Assembly: GCA_016713105.1 (NCBI GenBank) | Contig: JADJPS010000003.1 | Location: forward strand, 248,001 to 312,000 | Source: Devosia sp. | GTDB taxonomy: Bacteria > Pseudomonadota > Alphaproteobacteria > Rhizobiales > Devosiaceae | DNA: 64,000 bases | Direction: 5' to 3' | In this document: positions 9,141 through 18,166 of the stretch, one piece after another | Position numbering within the stretch: position 1 is the stretch's first letter | How the letters are laid out: every line of letters starts with the position of its first letter | The notes under the pieces: model-generated | Databases searched by the model: none | Told to the model about the DNA's origin: nothing | What the model saw: only the letters and a program-made list of their open reading frames with translations | Translations under genes and position numbers: made by a program

Positions 9141-10373
9141 ATGCGCATGCGCTATGGGTGGGTGGTCGTGGCGGCCGGAGCGGTCATCACCTGCGTGGCG
9201 ATGGGGGCGATGTTCGCGCTACCGGTCTACCTGCAGCCGATTGCCGAGGAGACCGGATGGACCCGGGCCGGCATCTCCGGGGCGATGACGGTGGGCTTCA
9301 TCGTCATGGGTGTCGCCGGCTTCGGCTGGGGAACGCTCAGCGATCGGATAGGGGCACGGCCGGTGGTGCTGATGGCCTCGGTGCTGCTGGTGGCGGGTCT
9401 GGTGCTGGCAAGCCGGGCAACAGACCTGATCGTCTTCCAGCTCGCCTATGGCGGACTGGTCGGCGCCTCCGGCGGAGCGTTCTTTGCTCCGATCATGGCT
9501 GCGACGGTGGGCTGGTTCGACAGGCATCGCAGCCTCGCGGTGTCGCTCGTGTCGGTCGGCGGCGGGGTGGCGCCGATGGTGATCACCCCGTTCGCGAGCC
9601 TGCTGATCGAGACCCATGGCTGGCGGCTGGCGATGCTGAGCATTGCGCTTGGGGCACTGGCGGTTCTGGTGCCGGCCGCCCTCTTCATCCGGAGGGCTCC
9701 GACACTGCCCGAGGCCGCGCCCGGGCCGGCTCCATCCACTAGCTCGCCGGTCTCCAGCGGGCGATCCGCCGCGGCGGCGGCATTGAGGACACCGCAGTTC
9801 ATCGTGCTGGCGGCAACGTTCTTCCTGTGCTGTGCGGCGCATTCCGGACCGATTTTCCACACGGTCAGCTACGCGATGATCTGTGGGGCCTCTGCCCTCG
9901 CTGCCGCGAGCATCTACAGTGTCGAGGGCGTTGCGGGACTTCTCGGCCGGCTGGTGTTCGGCATCACCGCCGATCGGCTCGGGGTGCGACCGGTGCTGGT
10001 CGCGGGACTGGCGCTGCAGGCAGTCGGCATCTTCGTCTACATTTACGTGACCGACCTCAGCGGGTTCTACCTGCTCGCGACAATCCTCGGCATGGCCTAT
10101 GGTGGGGTGATGCCGCTCTATGCCGTGCTGGCGCGCGACTATTTTGGACCCAGGGTGATGGGCACCGTGCTGGGCGCGGCAACCATGACCTCCAGCATTG
10201 GCATGGCGTTCGGGCCGGTGGGTGGCGGATGGCTGTACGACACCTTCGGCACCTACCACTGGCTCTACATCGCATCGGCGACCGTGGGGCTCGCCGCAGC
10301 AACCATGGCGCTGGCCTTCCCGCCACCCAGGCAGGAAACCGAGTTCGGACCGAGGGCGCAGCGGCTCGCTTAG
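9141..10373 (+). CDS. MFS transporter
   Basis: A 410-residue, 12-span major facilitator. The loop after helix 2 carries the MFS motif A variant WGTLSDRIGARPV, and a matching ITADRLGVRPV occurs in the second half. A Pro/Ser-rich central loop separates the two six-helix bundles (about residues 195-215). The start is the ATG at 9141, with AAGGAG six bases upstream; an upstream ATG at 9126 lacks such a site. It resembles the monocarboxylate/oxalate-formate type of MFS proteins, but the substrate cannot be read from sequence. It is transcribed divergently from the radical SAM pair. Confidence 0.85.
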   Translation: MRMRYGWVVVAAGAVITCVAMGAMFALPVYLQPIAEETGWTRAGISGAMTVGFIVMGVAGFGWGTLSDRIGARPVVLMASVLLVAGLVLASRATDLIVFQLAYGGLVGASGGAFFAPIMAATVGWFDRHRSLAVSLVSVGGGVAPMVITPFASLLIETHGWRLAMLSIALGALAVLVPAALFIRRAPTLPEAAPGPAPSTSSPVSSGRSAAAAALRTPQFIVLAATFFLCCAAHSGPIFHTVSYAMICGASALAAASIYSVEGVAGLLGRLVFGITADRLGVRPVLVAGLALQAVGIFVYIYVTDLSGFYLLATILGMAYGGVMPLYAVLARDYFGPRVMGTVLGAATMTSSIGMAFGPVGGGWLYDTFGTYHWLYIASATVGLAAATMALAFPPPRQETEFGPRAQRLA

Positions 10374-10423
10374 GCCTGTGCTTAAGCTATTGACATCCTG
10401 CCGCTGCGGATTTAGTTAATATT

Positions 10424-10771
10424 ATGCTTAACAAACCAGAGCCGCTCGATCGGATGTTCCAGGCGCTCGCCGATCAAACGCGACGGCAGATGCTCGACCG
10501 GCTCAGCCGCGGCCCTGCTTCGGTCAGCGAGTTGGCCGAGCCGTTCAGGATGTCGCTGCCGGCTATTGTCCAGCATCTGAAGGTGCTGGAGGAGAGCGGG
10601 CTGGTGCGGACCGAGAAGGTCGGGCGCGTGAGAACCTGCACGATGGACCCGGTGTCATTGGGCATGGTTGAGACATGGATCAATGATCGTCGCATCGGCT
10701 GGGAGGGGCGCCTCGACCGGCTGGGAGCCTTCCTCGACGCACTGCCGGCAGCCGACGACCAGCCGCGCTGA
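10424..10771 (+). CDS. ArsR-family transcriptional regulator
   Basis: A 115-residue winged-helix regulator with the ArsR-type core: ALADQTRRQMLDRLS, then a helix-turn-helix around VSELAEPFRMSLPAIVQHL and the wing VRTEKVGRVRT. It lacks the classical Cys metal-binding motif in the recognition helix, so it is probably not a metal sensor. It sits 68 bases upstream of an SRPBCC (AHSA1-like) gene on the same strand; such ArsR/SRPBCC pairs are common in proteobacteria and are generally thought to be co-regulated. Confidence 0.9.
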   Translation: MLNKPEPLDRMFQALADQTRRQMLDRLSRGPASVSELAEPFRMSLPAIVQHLKVLEESGLVRTEKVGRVRTCTMDPVSLGMVETWINDRRIGWEGRLDRLGAFLDALPAADDQPR

Positions 10772-10839
10772 AGACCTGAACTCATCCCGAACACCGGGCT
10801 GGCAGGCGCGACTGACACAGACAAACGAGAAAGACGCGA

Positions 10840-11295
10840 ATGATGGAACGCTCGATCGTCCATGGTACCTTCACGGTGGACCGCACCTACGCTCACCCGA
10901 TCGGCAAGGTGTTCTCCGCATGGTCGAACCCCGAGTTCAAGCGGCAGTGGTTCGGCTCCCCCGACCCTGCGAACCCATCCGGCATCTTCGAGTTCCGCGA
11001 GGGCGGGCGGGAGTACAATGCAGACAAGATGGGGAACGACGCCTTCACGTTCGATGTCCGCTACCACGACATCGTGCCTGACAACCGCATCATCTACACC
11101 TACGAGATGACGATGAATGCCAGGCGCATATCGGTTTCGGTGGCGACCATCTCGTTCACGGCCACGCCAGCCGGCACCCGCATGGTGGTGCGGGAGGACG
11201 GAGCGTATCTCGACGGGCTCGACAACCCGAGGCAGCGCGAGGACGGCACGAACTACCTGATGGACCAGTTGGGAGCGTGGCTGGACAGGCCCTGA
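10840..11295 (+). CDS. SRPBCC (AHSA1/START-like) domain protein
   Basis: The 151-residue product is a single helix-grip domain. It opens with FTVDRTYAHPIGKVFSAWSNPE and a Gln-Trp-Phe-Gly motif, and ends with the long C-terminal helix typical of the AHSA1 branch. Two consecutive ATGs (10840 and 10843) could each start it. The domain forms a hydrophobic ligand cavity; the ligand is unknown. Its position behind an ArsR regulator suggests a small stress- or ligand-responsive operon. Confidence 0.85.
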   Translation: MMERSIVHGTFTVDRTYAHPIGKVFSAWSNPEFKRQWFGSPDPANPSGIFEFREGGREYNADKMGNDAFTFDVRYHDIVPDNRIIYTYEMTMNARRISVSVATISFTATPAGTRMVVREDGAYLDGLDNPRQREDGTNYLMDQLGAWLDRP

Positions 11296-11301
11296 CGGGT
11301 C

Positions 11302-11562
11302 TCAGCCGGCGACGCGACGCGGCACGAACGGACGTGTGCCGTCTGCACTGTCATGCAGGCTCGACCAGATCACCCAGTATTTGCCCTCCTGGTCGGGCAC
11401 CAGCACCTGGCACTCGCGACCCGAATTCGACTCGAACCGGGCCAGGGTTCGCGCCTCGAGCGCAGCATTCTCGCGCGACACGTAAGGGCCGTGCGACCTG
11501 CCCTCGAAGTCGACCCACCAGTTGTCCTGGCTGCGGATAACGAGATAGAGCGCCTTGGCCAT
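11302..11562 (-). CDS. Small DUF2188-like protein
   Basis: The 86-residue protein begins MAKALYLVIRSQDNWWVDFEG, with GGAG about ten bases upstream of the ATG. A W-W-V-D-x-E-G-R-x-x-G-P-Y core followed by an Ala-rich helix resembles small DUF2188-type proteins that bear a name but no known function. It is convergent with the SRPBCC gene, with stops seven bases apart, and divergent from the rpoE-chrR operon. Confidence 0.6.
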   Translation of the reverse strand: MAKALYLVIRSQDNWWVDFEGRSHGPYVSRENAALEARTLARFESNSGRECQVLVPDQEGKYWVIWSSLHDSADGTRPFVPRRVAG

Positions 11563-11703
11563 GGGGCGGTCACTCCGTTCCTGATACGCAAGGCTACACC
11601 GATTCCGGACACGCCGAATACGCGGCGATCCAGTGTGGCATAGCATCATGCTGGCATGCGAGTGCTCGCAGCGTCGCAGTTTCGATCACTATTTCGGTCG
11701 AAT

Positions 11704-11732
11704 TGATCCGGATCGCCCTCAGCGCCGTAAGA
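11704..11732 (+). promoter_or_regulatory. Putative RpoE (ECF11)-type promoter of rpoE-chrR
   Basis: TGATCC at 11704-11709 is followed after exactly 18 bases by TAAGA at 11728-11732. This matches the form described for the Rhodobacter sphaeroides RpoE promoter upstream of its own gene (TGATCC-N18-TAAGA). It lies 25 bases before the rpoE start, which implies autoregulation. It also rules out the earlier TTG at 11703 as the start of rpoE. Confidence 0.85.
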
Positions 11733-11756
11733 GGCATCGACAGCGTGGAGCCGCCG

Positions 11757-12353
11757 ATGTACGCGACAATCATGACAGAAGCGAAGTCCACGACAGGCGC
11801 GATGCCGGAGCGCGCGGAGCCAGCGGAACTCATTCGTCGCGTGGCCGAACGCCGCGACAAGGCGGCGCTCTCCGCCCTGTTCGTGCAGTTCGCGCCGCGC
11901 ATCAAGTCCATGATGCTCCGTCTCGGTGTGGACGCTGCGCACGCCGAGGATCTGGCCCAGGAGGCCATGCTCTCGGTGTGGCGCAAGGCTCACTTCTATT
12001 CGCCTGACAAAGGCGCCGCGAGCACATGGATCTTCACCATTGCGCGCAATCTCAGGATCGATGCGGCACGTCGGCAATCGAACCGGCCGTATGTCGACCT
12101 CGAAGGCATCGAGGTTGAGAGCGAAGCGCCGCATGGCCACGCCCTGCTCGAGCAGAGCCAGATCGTGGCTCGCGTCAGCAAGGCGCTGGAAGTGCTGCCC
12201 GAAGAGCAGCGCGAGGTGGTGCGGCTGAGCTTCATCAAGGAAATGTCGCAATCCGAAATCGCCCAGCGGGTCGGTATTCCGCTCGGCACCGTGAAATCCC
12301 GGCTGCGCCTTGCGTATGACAGGCTGCGGCCTCTGCTGGAGGACCTACATTGA
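11757..12353 (+). CDS. rpoE: ECF sigma factor, RpoE/ECF11 group
   Basis: The start chosen is the ATG at 11757, with GGAG seven bases upstream; this gives 198 residues (an ATG at 11772 is possible). Region 2 contains the DLAQEAMLSVWRKA motif for core and -10 binding, and region 4 has the helix-turn-helix SQSEIAQRVGIPLGTVKSRL for the -35 element. In Rhodobacter, the homologous factor drives the response to singlet oxygen. Its stop codon overlaps the start of the next gene, which encodes a ChrR anti-sigma factor with all expected zinc ligands, so the assignment to this group is strong. The regulon probably includes the FAD oxidoreductase operon at 14.8-18.1 kb. Confidence 0.9.
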   Translation: MYATIMTEAKSTTGAMPERAEPAELIRRVAERRDKAALSALFVQFAPRIKSMMLRLGVDAAHAEDLAQEAMLSVWRKAHFYSPDKGAASTWIFTIARNLRIDAARRQSNRPYVDLEGIEVESEAPHGHALLEQSQIVARVSKALEVLPEEQREVVRLSFIKEMSQSEIAQRVGIPLGTVKSRLRLAYDRLRPLLEDLH

Positions 12354-12994
12354 CGATCGCCTTCCACCCCGACATCGCGACGCTGATGGCGTTCTCGGCG
12401 GGCACGCTGGAGGAACCCTACACGGTTGTCGTCGCGACCCACCTGGCCATGTGCGAGGCCTGCAGGGAGCAGGTGAAGCGGACCGACCTCATCGGTGGCG
12501 CCCTGCTCGCTTCAGAACCCGAGGCAGAGATGGTGCCGGGCGCGCTCGACCGGCTCCTCGCAGCAGCAGATTCCGACGACGTGGCTCAGCCCATCATTGT
12601 CCCCGACACCGGCGTTCCGGCACCAATCGCCCACTACCTGCCGCGCGGCCTTGACGGCGTCAGATGGCGCTGGTCCGGCCCGGGCGTGGCCGTCGCTGAC
12701 CTGCCCAGCAGCAGTGCAGCGAAGGGACGCCTGATGCTGCTCAGGGTGGAAGCCGGCCGCAAGGTGCCCGAGCACGGCCATGGCGGCCAGGAACTCACCT
12801 TGATCCTGCAGGGGGCGTATCGGGATCGCTTCGGACGCTTCGGCGCCGGTGATATCGCCGACCACGACGAGGACGTGGAGCATCAGCCGATCGCCGAGCC
12901 AGGCGAGGACTGCATCTGCCTCGTTGCGGTGGACGCCAAGCTGAGCTTCCGCAGTCGACTGGTCAGGACGCTGCAACCGCTCTTCGGCCTATGA
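12350..12994 (+). CDS. chrR: ChrR-type zinc anti-sigma factor with C-terminal cupin
   Basis: The 214-residue protein starts with TTG overlapping the rpoE stop by four bases, indicating translational coupling. The N-terminal anti-sigma domain has His6, His31, Cys35 and Cys38 (H-L-A-M-C-E-A-C), the same positions as the zinc ligands known in Rhodobacter ChrR. The C-terminal cupin has His142, His144, Glu148 and His178, matching the known cupin metal ligands with an offset of one residue. In Rhodobacter, the N-terminal domain holds RpoE inactive and the cupin is needed for the response to singlet oxygen. Both metal sites look intact here. Confidence 0.92.
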   Translation: MTIAFHPDIATLMAFSAGTLEEPYTVVVATHLAMCEACREQVKRTDLIGGALLASEPEAEMVPGALDRLLAAADSDDVAQPIIVPDTGVPAPIAHYLPRGLDGVRWRWSGPGVAVADLPSSSAAKGRLMLLRVEAGRKVPEHGHGGQELTLILQGAYRDRFGRFGAGDIADHDEDVEHQPIAEPGEDCICLVAVDAKLSFRSRLVRTLQPLFGL

Positions 12995-13746
12995 GCCAAC
13001 GGCGCACGGCCTGGATAGTTGGCGGTGGTTCCGGCATAGGCGCCGAAATGGCCAGGCTGCTGGCGGCGCGGGGCTGGACGGTCGCGATCTCCGGCCGGCG
13101 TGTTGACCGCCTCGATGAGGTAGCGCGGAGCTCGGATCATATCCGCCCCTACCCCCTTGACGTCACCGATCCGGTTGCCGTGCAACGGGTGCTTGGCCAG
13201 CTAGCGCTGGAGCTCGGGCATATCGAGCTGTTCGTTTTCGGCGCGGCCACCTGGCAACCCCTATCGGTGGGCGATTACGATTTCGACCAGTTCCAGCGGC
13301 TGGTGAACACCAACCTGATGGGTTTCGTGCGGCTGGCAAACCCTGTTGTCGCCCAGATGGCGGCGCAAGGGGGCGGCCAACTGGCCGTGATCGCCTCGGT
13401 GGCAGGCTATTTCGGTCTGCCGCGCGCCGCTGCCTACAATGCCACCAAGGGCGCGCTGATCAACCTGCTGCAGACGATGCGTACCGAACTCGAGCCGCAG
13501 CAGATCAAGGTCCGGATGATCGCTCCCGGCTTCTTCAAGTCGGAGCTGACCGCAAAGAACGACTTCCCTATGCCATTCCTTATGGAAACGGACGCGGCAG
13601 CGCGGCGAGCTGTGGACGGCCTGCTGAACTCCGACAGGTTCGAGATCGCATTTCCGCGACGGCTGGTCTGGCCGCTGAAGCTGATGCGGATGCTGCCGTA
13701 CCCGCTGTTCTTCGCGATCACGCGAAAGATGATGCCGAAGCGGTAG
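12991..13746 (+). CDS. Short-chain dehydrogenase/reductase (SDR)
   Basis: The 251-residue protein overlaps chrR by four bases (ATGA), so it is the third gene of the rpoE operon. The N terminus has the nucleotide-binding VGGGSGIGAEMA motif, the catalytic Ser sits in VIASVAGYF and the catalytic pair is YNATK. The C terminus is hydrophobic and basic and may sit at the membrane. SDR genes also occur beside rpoE-chrR in Rhodobacter, which suggests a role in repair or modification of oxidised lipid or aldehyde. The substrate is unknown. Confidence 0.85.
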   Translation: MSQRRTAWIVGGGSGIGAEMARLLAARGWTVAISGRRVDRLDEVARSSDHIRPYPLDVTDPVAVQRVLGQLALELGHIELFVFGAATWQPLSVGDYDFDQFQRLVNTNLMGFVRLANPVVAQMAAQGGGQLAVIASVAGYFGLPRAAAYNATKGALINLLQTMRTELEPQQIKVRMIAPGFFKSELTAKNDFPMPFLMETDAAARRAVDGLLNSDRFEIAFPRRLVWPLKLMRMLPYPLFFAITRKMMPKR

Positions 13747-13798
13747 CCTTCAGCGCTTTCGTCGGTCACAATGGTCGCCCTGTTCGCGGAGGCTGCGC

Positions 13799-14764
13799 GT
13801 GCCGAAGCTCAAGGTGATATTTGACACGGACCCCGGCATCGACGACGCGATGGCGTTGTTGTTGCTGGCGCGCCACCCACGGGTTGAACTGCTGGGCATC
13901 ACGACGGTCTTCGGCAATGCCGAGATCGACGTCGTCTCGCGCAACGCACTTCACCTGGTGCAGCGATTCCGTCTGGCGGTGCCGGTGGCGCGCGGTGCGG
14001 CGGGCCCACTGGTGGGCGAAGCCGGCCCGCCGCCGACCTTCGTACATGGTACGAACGGACTCGGTGACATCCCCCTGCCCCCCGTGCAGGGCAATCTTGA
14101 CCCGCGCCCGGCGCACCGGCTGATCATCGATCTGGTGTACGCCGATCCCGGCGCGATCACCATCATCGCAGTGGGCCGAATGACCAACCTGGCGCTGGCC
14201 CTCGCCGAAGCCCCAGATATCGTCGACAAGGTCGCGCGCGTGGTGGTCATGGGCGGCGCCTTCGGTCACCATCGACACACCGGCAATGTCTCTCCGGTGG
14301 CCGAGGCCAATATCTGGGGAGACCCCCACGCGGCCGACATCGTCTTCGGCGCCGACTGGCCGGTCACCATCGTCCCGCTCGACGTCTCGCAGGAGACTCA
14401 GATGTCGGACCGCTATCTCGCCGATCTGGCCGAAGTGGCGGGCGACGACGGGCGTTTCGTGCGCGATGTATCAGCCTACTATCAGGAGTTCCATCGCCAG
14501 AGTGCCGGCATGGACGGCTTCTACGTCCATGACTCGAGCGCTGTCGCCTACGCCCTGCACCCCGAGTTCTATCGGACCGAAACCGGCGCCATCCGCGTCG
14601 CTACGGATGGAATAGCCGCGGGCCAGACCATCATCAAGCCTGACAGCAAGCGCTTTCCCCCCGGCCCCTGGGATGGGCGGCCAAGCCAGACCATCTGCAC
14701 GGAGGTCAATGCAGCGGCCGTGCTGGACCTGTATCGGAGGACGCTGCTGGGACACGGCAACTGA
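13799..14764 (+). CDS. Inosine-uridine preferring nucleoside hydrolase family protein
   Basis: The 321-residue product starts with GTG six bases after GGAGG. Near the N terminus is the calcium-binding FDTDPGIDDAMA motif that defines nucleoside hydrolases, and the C-terminal region has the conserved VHDSSAVAYAL segment with an Asp-His-type metal/active-site pairing. These enzymes hydrolyse the N-glycosidic bond of ribonucleosides in salvage. It follows the SDR gene by 52 bases on the same strand and may be read from the same transcript. The substrate preference cannot be assigned. Confidence 0.9.
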   Translation: MPKLKVIFDTDPGIDDAMALLLLARHPRVELLGITTVFGNAEIDVVSRNALHLVQRFRLAVPVARGAAGPLVGEAGPPPTFVHGTNGLGDIPLPPVQGNLDPRPAHRLIIDLVYADPGAITIIAVGRMTNLALALAEAPDIVDKVARVVVMGGAFGHHRHTGNVSPVAEANIWGDPHAADIVFGADWPVTIVPLDVSQETQMSDRYLADLAEVAGDDGRFVRDVSAYYQEFHRQSAGMDGFYVHDSSAVAYALHPEFYRTETGAIRVATDGIAAGQTIIKPDSKRFPPGPWDGRPSQTICTEVNAAAVLDLYRRTLLGHGN

Positions 14765-14788
14765 ATGCACCCGCCCTGAGCCACCTGG

Positions 14789-16033
14789 TCAGCCGGGCTT
14801 GCGGTACTGATAGATGCCCACGTCGATCGAGCCTTCGGCAAAGCCGGCCTCGCAATAGGCGAGGTAATAGATCCACTTGCGGCGGAACTCCTCGGTGTAG
14901 CCGAGCTTCTTGATCTCCGACCAGCGCTCGAGGAAGCGCTCCCGCCATAGCGCCAGCGTCCGCGCGTACGAGAGACGGAACGTCTCGACGTTCTCGAGCA
15001 CCAGGCCAACCTTGTCGCCCTGTTCCTGCATGGCGGTCTTGGTCATCAGCATGCCGCCCGGAAAGATGAAGCGCTGGATGAAGTCGGGACGGGAGCGGTA
15101 GTCCTCGAAATCCCCCTCGCCGATGGTGATCGCCTGGATGGCCGCAGTTCCGCCCGGCTTGAGCCGATCATGCACAGTCCTGAAGTAGCTGGGCCAATGC
15201 TCCTCACCCACCGCTTCGATCATCTCGATCGAGGCGACGTGATCGAACTGTCCCTTGGTATCGCGATAGTCCTCAAGATGCAGGGTGGCGTGGTTGTCGA
15301 GGTTCTGGCGCCGCAGACGATCCAGGGCAAACCTCAGCTGCTCGACGGACAGAGTGATGCCGTAGACAACGGCATTGAAGTCGCGCGCCACCGTCTCCGC
15401 GAAGCCGCCCCAGCCGCAGCCGATCTCGAGGACGCTCTCCCCCTCGCGGACACCCGCCATCTCGGCGACCTTGCGGTACTTGGCGTGCTGCGCCTCCTCC
15501 AACGTCTCGTTGCCGGTGACGTAGTACGCGGAGGAGTAGGTCATGGAAGGGTCGAGCCATTCGGCGTAGAAGTCGTTACCGAGGTCGTAGTGCTCGGAGA
15601 TGTTCTTCTTCGAACCTTCCTTGGAGTTGTGTCGGCTCAAGTGATAGGCGATGTCCTGCGCGGCGCGGCCGTACCAGGAGCTCTCTGCGCTGTCGAGCAC
15701 CTCGCGGTTCTGCAGGAAATAGCGAAAAAGTGTGGTGAGGTCCTCGATCTCGACATCGCCGTCGATGTAGGACTGGGCAAAACCCACGGTGCCGCGCCGG
15801 AGAGTCTTGGGCAGCACGCTGAAGTTCCGGATGTGCAGTCGGGCATGCTGGCCGGTTGCCGGATTACCGAAAGTACGGACCGAATTGTCCGGCAGGGTGA
15901 TTGTCACGGCACCGTGCTTCGGCCGACCGATCAGGCGCTTGCCGATGAAAGATGCGACCATCGACAGAAAGCGATCGACCGGCGATGGCGCCGTCCTCTT
16001 CGGCTCGACCGCAAGCTTGTCCATCTGCAACAT
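14789..16033 (-). CDS. Cyclopropane-fatty-acyl-phospholipid synthase family methyltransferase
   Basis: The 414-residue protein has a SAM-binding VLEIGCGWGGFAE motif near residue 200. It also has the family's SEHYDLGNDFYAEWLD and MTYSSAYY segments, which shape the acyl-binding site. Such enzymes transfer a methyl or methylene group to unsaturated acyl chains of membrane phospholipids. It is the last gene of an operon with an FAD oxidoreductase and a DUF1365 protein. In Rhodobacter and Rhodopseudomonas, a related methylase (UfaM) together with a desaturase (UfaD) starts furan fatty acid synthesis, so this copy could make a methylated rather than a cyclopropane product. That function is inferred. 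Confidence 0.9.
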   Translation of the reverse strand: MLQMDKLAVEPKRTAPSPVDRFLSMVASFIGKRLIGRPKHGAVTITLPDNSVRTFGNPATGQHARLHIRNFSVLPKTLRRGTVGFAQSYIDGDVEIEDLTTLFRYFLQNREVLDSAESSWYGRAAQDIAYHLSRHNSKEGSKKNISEHYDLGNDFYAEWLDPSMTYSSAYYVTGNETLEEAQHAKYRKVAEMAGVREGESVLEIGCGWGGFAETVARDFNAVVYGITLSVEQLRFALDRLRRQNLDNHATLHLEDYRDTKGQFDHVASIEMIEAVGEEHWPSYFRTVHDRLKPGGTAAIQAITIGEGDFEDYRSRPDFIQRFIFPGGMLMTKTAMQEQGDKVGLVLENVETFRLSYARTLALWRERFLERWSEIKKLGYTEEFRRKWIYYLAYCEAGFAEGSIDVGIYQYRKPG

Positions 16034-16039
16034 TCCAGA

Positions 16040-16813
16040 CTAGCGACGTACTGCCCCTGCGCTGCGCCGGACACCGAGCGTCACAGGCACGCCCTTCAGC
16101 CAAAGCAGCAGCGCTTCCCAATGAATTCCAGCCAGTACTTTAGCGGTCATAAGTGGATATGCAAGCAGGAGTTTCAGCAGCGTGCCGTCCGTGAGCGGCC
16201 GTCGCTCGCCACCGAAATACGCAGTCAGCAGGCCGCCCTCGGCAGTGCTGAGGACGATGCCGATGAAGACATCGCTACCCGGAGGCCGCACCGAGAAGCG
16301 GTACTCGCCCTCCAGCGTGTTGAAGGGTGAGACGTAGAACGCCTTGCGAGCGCAATGACTGAGAAGACCGGATTCGTCACCCAAAACGACATCGTAGAAG
16401 TGATGCTCGCCAAAGGTGTTGTGCACCTCGTAGATGATCATCCGGGTGACGCCGGCGGCGTCCTCGAGGAAGTAGGCGGTGAGTGGATTGAAGGCGTAGC
16501 CGACGATCCGGGGGTAGGCCAGCATCTGGATGCGGGCCACCGGAGCCTCGAGCCCCGCCTTCTGCGCCCTGCAGCGTATGAAGCCGGCGAGGGAGGTGCC
16601 GTCGTGAGCCCCGAAGTCCCGAGCGAAGAGCGAGAAGAAGTTGAATCGGTTGAAGGAGAAGAGCCGCAGCTTTTCATCCATCGCCTCAAGTCGCTCGAGA
16701 TCGACCAGCAGCGAGAAGACGCGGTAGCGCAGCTGGTGGCGTCGCGGTCGGGCACGCTTGTGCACGACTTCGCCAACGTAGATTGCCCCAAACGGGGCTA
16801 CTCGGCGGCCCAC
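16040..16813 (-). CDS. DUF1365 domain protein
   Basis: The likely start is the GTG at 16811-16813, with GAGAGG upstream; it overlaps the end of the FAD oxidoreductase gene by 16 bases. This gives 257 residues. Typical DUF1365 features are the opening IYVGEVVHKRARPRRHQLRYRVF, the motif YPRIVGYAFNPLTAYF and a C-terminal W-E-A-L-L-L-W-L-K-G-V segment. The function of the family is unknown, but it is nearly always found between an amine-oxidase-like FAD protein and a cyclopropane synthase, as here, which points to lipid modification. Confidence 0.9.
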   Translation of the reverse strand: MGRRVAPFGAIYVGEVVHKRARPRRHQLRYRVFSLLVDLERLEAMDEKLRLFSFNRFNFFSLFARDFGAHDGTSLAGFIRCRAQKAGLEAPVARIQMLAYPRIVGYAFNPLTAYFLEDAAGVTRMIIYEVHNTFGEHHFYDVVLGDESGLLSHCARKAFYVSPFNTLEGEYRFSVRPPGSDVFIGIVLSTAEGGLLTAYFGGERRPLTDGTLLKLLLAYPLMTAKVLAGIHWEALLLWLKGVPVTLGVRRSAGAVRR

Positions 16814-18136
16814 AGCAGCCTCTCTTCTCCGCTCCAATTATGCGCAATGCGGTCACGCTGACGGCGAACAGTCCAGGGCCGGCCGACGCCGCCGATGCGC
16901 TCGGCAACCTCGAGACCGGCCTGCAGACCGTCCTCATGGAAGCCATACCCCATCCAGGCGCCTGCGAACCAGGTGCGTGCCGTACCCTGGATTCGCCAGA
17001 GCTGACTCTGCGCCGCCATCGCCTTCGCGTCGAACAGCGGATGCTCGTAGGTTACCTCGTAGTGCACCGAGCCCGGCGCAAAGTCGTGACCGGGGTTGAG
17101 CGTGACGAACAGATCGGTGCGAGTGTCGAGAGGCTGCAACTGGTTCATCCAGTAGGTCAGGCTCAACCGCTCACCGCCATTGCCGGTGGACCGCAGGTAG
17201 TTCCAGGCACTCCAGAGGCGCTTGCGGCGCGGCATGAAGCGCCGGTCGGTGTGCAGAACGGCGTGGTTTGGGCTGAAGCGGAAGGCCCCGAGAACCTCTC
17301 GCTCGTCCGTGGTGGCATCGCCGAGCAGGCGCAGCGCCTCGTCGGCGTGACAGGCAAGAACCACTTCATCGAACTGGCGGCGCTGACCGTCGGCAAACAC
17401 CAGTTCGGCGCCCCGGCTGTTGCGGAGAACGGCGGCGATCTGCGCCCCGGTGACCGTGTGAAAGTCGCCGTCTTCGATCAGGCGATCGACATAGGTGCGA
17501 CTGCCATCGAGGACGGTCCGCCACCGCGGTCGGTCACTGATCCGGAGCAGGCCGTGGTTGGCAAAGAAACTCGATGAAGCTGCGGGCCGGGAAGTCCAGC
17601 ATGTGCCGTGCCGGCGTCGACCAGATGGCCGCCGACATCGGCAGGATATGGTCTTCGATGAAGACCCGGGAGTATCCGTGCGTGGCAAGGAACTCGCCGA
17701 TGCTGACCTCGGACGGCAGATTCGCGAGTTGGCCCTTCGCCTCGCGAAAGAACCGCAGAATGTCCGACACCAGTTGCCAGTGGGCAGGCCGGATCAGGTT
17801 GCGGCGCTGGCCGAACAGCCCGTCGAGGTGCCGGCCGGAGTACTCCATGCGGCCATCCTCGACGGAGACGGCAAAGCCCATGTCGGACGGCGCGGAGGCA
17901 ACACCAAGGTGGGCAAACAGGGCGCAGAGGTTCTCGTAGTTGCGCTCGTTGAAGACAATGAAGCCCGTATCGACTGCCACTGAACCCTCGGCGACGTCGG
18001 CGATCACGGTGTTCGAGTGTCCGCCGGGGCGTAGCGCTTTCTCATAGAGCGTGACGTCAGCCGAACGGGACAGCAGCCATGCTGCGGACAGCCCGGAAAT
18101 ACCGGATCCGATGATGGCGATGGTATGAGACGTCAT
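16798..18136 (-). CDS. FAD-dependent amine-oxidase-like oxidoreductase, frameshifted
   Basis: The N-terminal part (to about residue 190) has the Rossmann motif IIGSGISGLSAAWLL and a Gly-Gly-His-Ser motif that binds FAD. The remainder, in another frame, continues as an FAD/substrate domain ending in an AGAWMGYGFHEDGLQAG type motif. The two parts join at an extra A in the run at 17567-17569: removing it turns a Glu-Phe-Leu-Cys reading into Glu-Phe-Phe-Ala-Asn and restores 445 codons. First gene of the FAD-DUF1365-cyclopropane synthase operon. A role as an acyl-chain desaturase, like UfaD, is possible. The frameshift is probably a sequence error, but a true lesion is not excluded. Confidence 0.85.
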
Positions 18137-18166
18137 GCGGACCGGTGCCCCTGCTGATGGTCTCTG

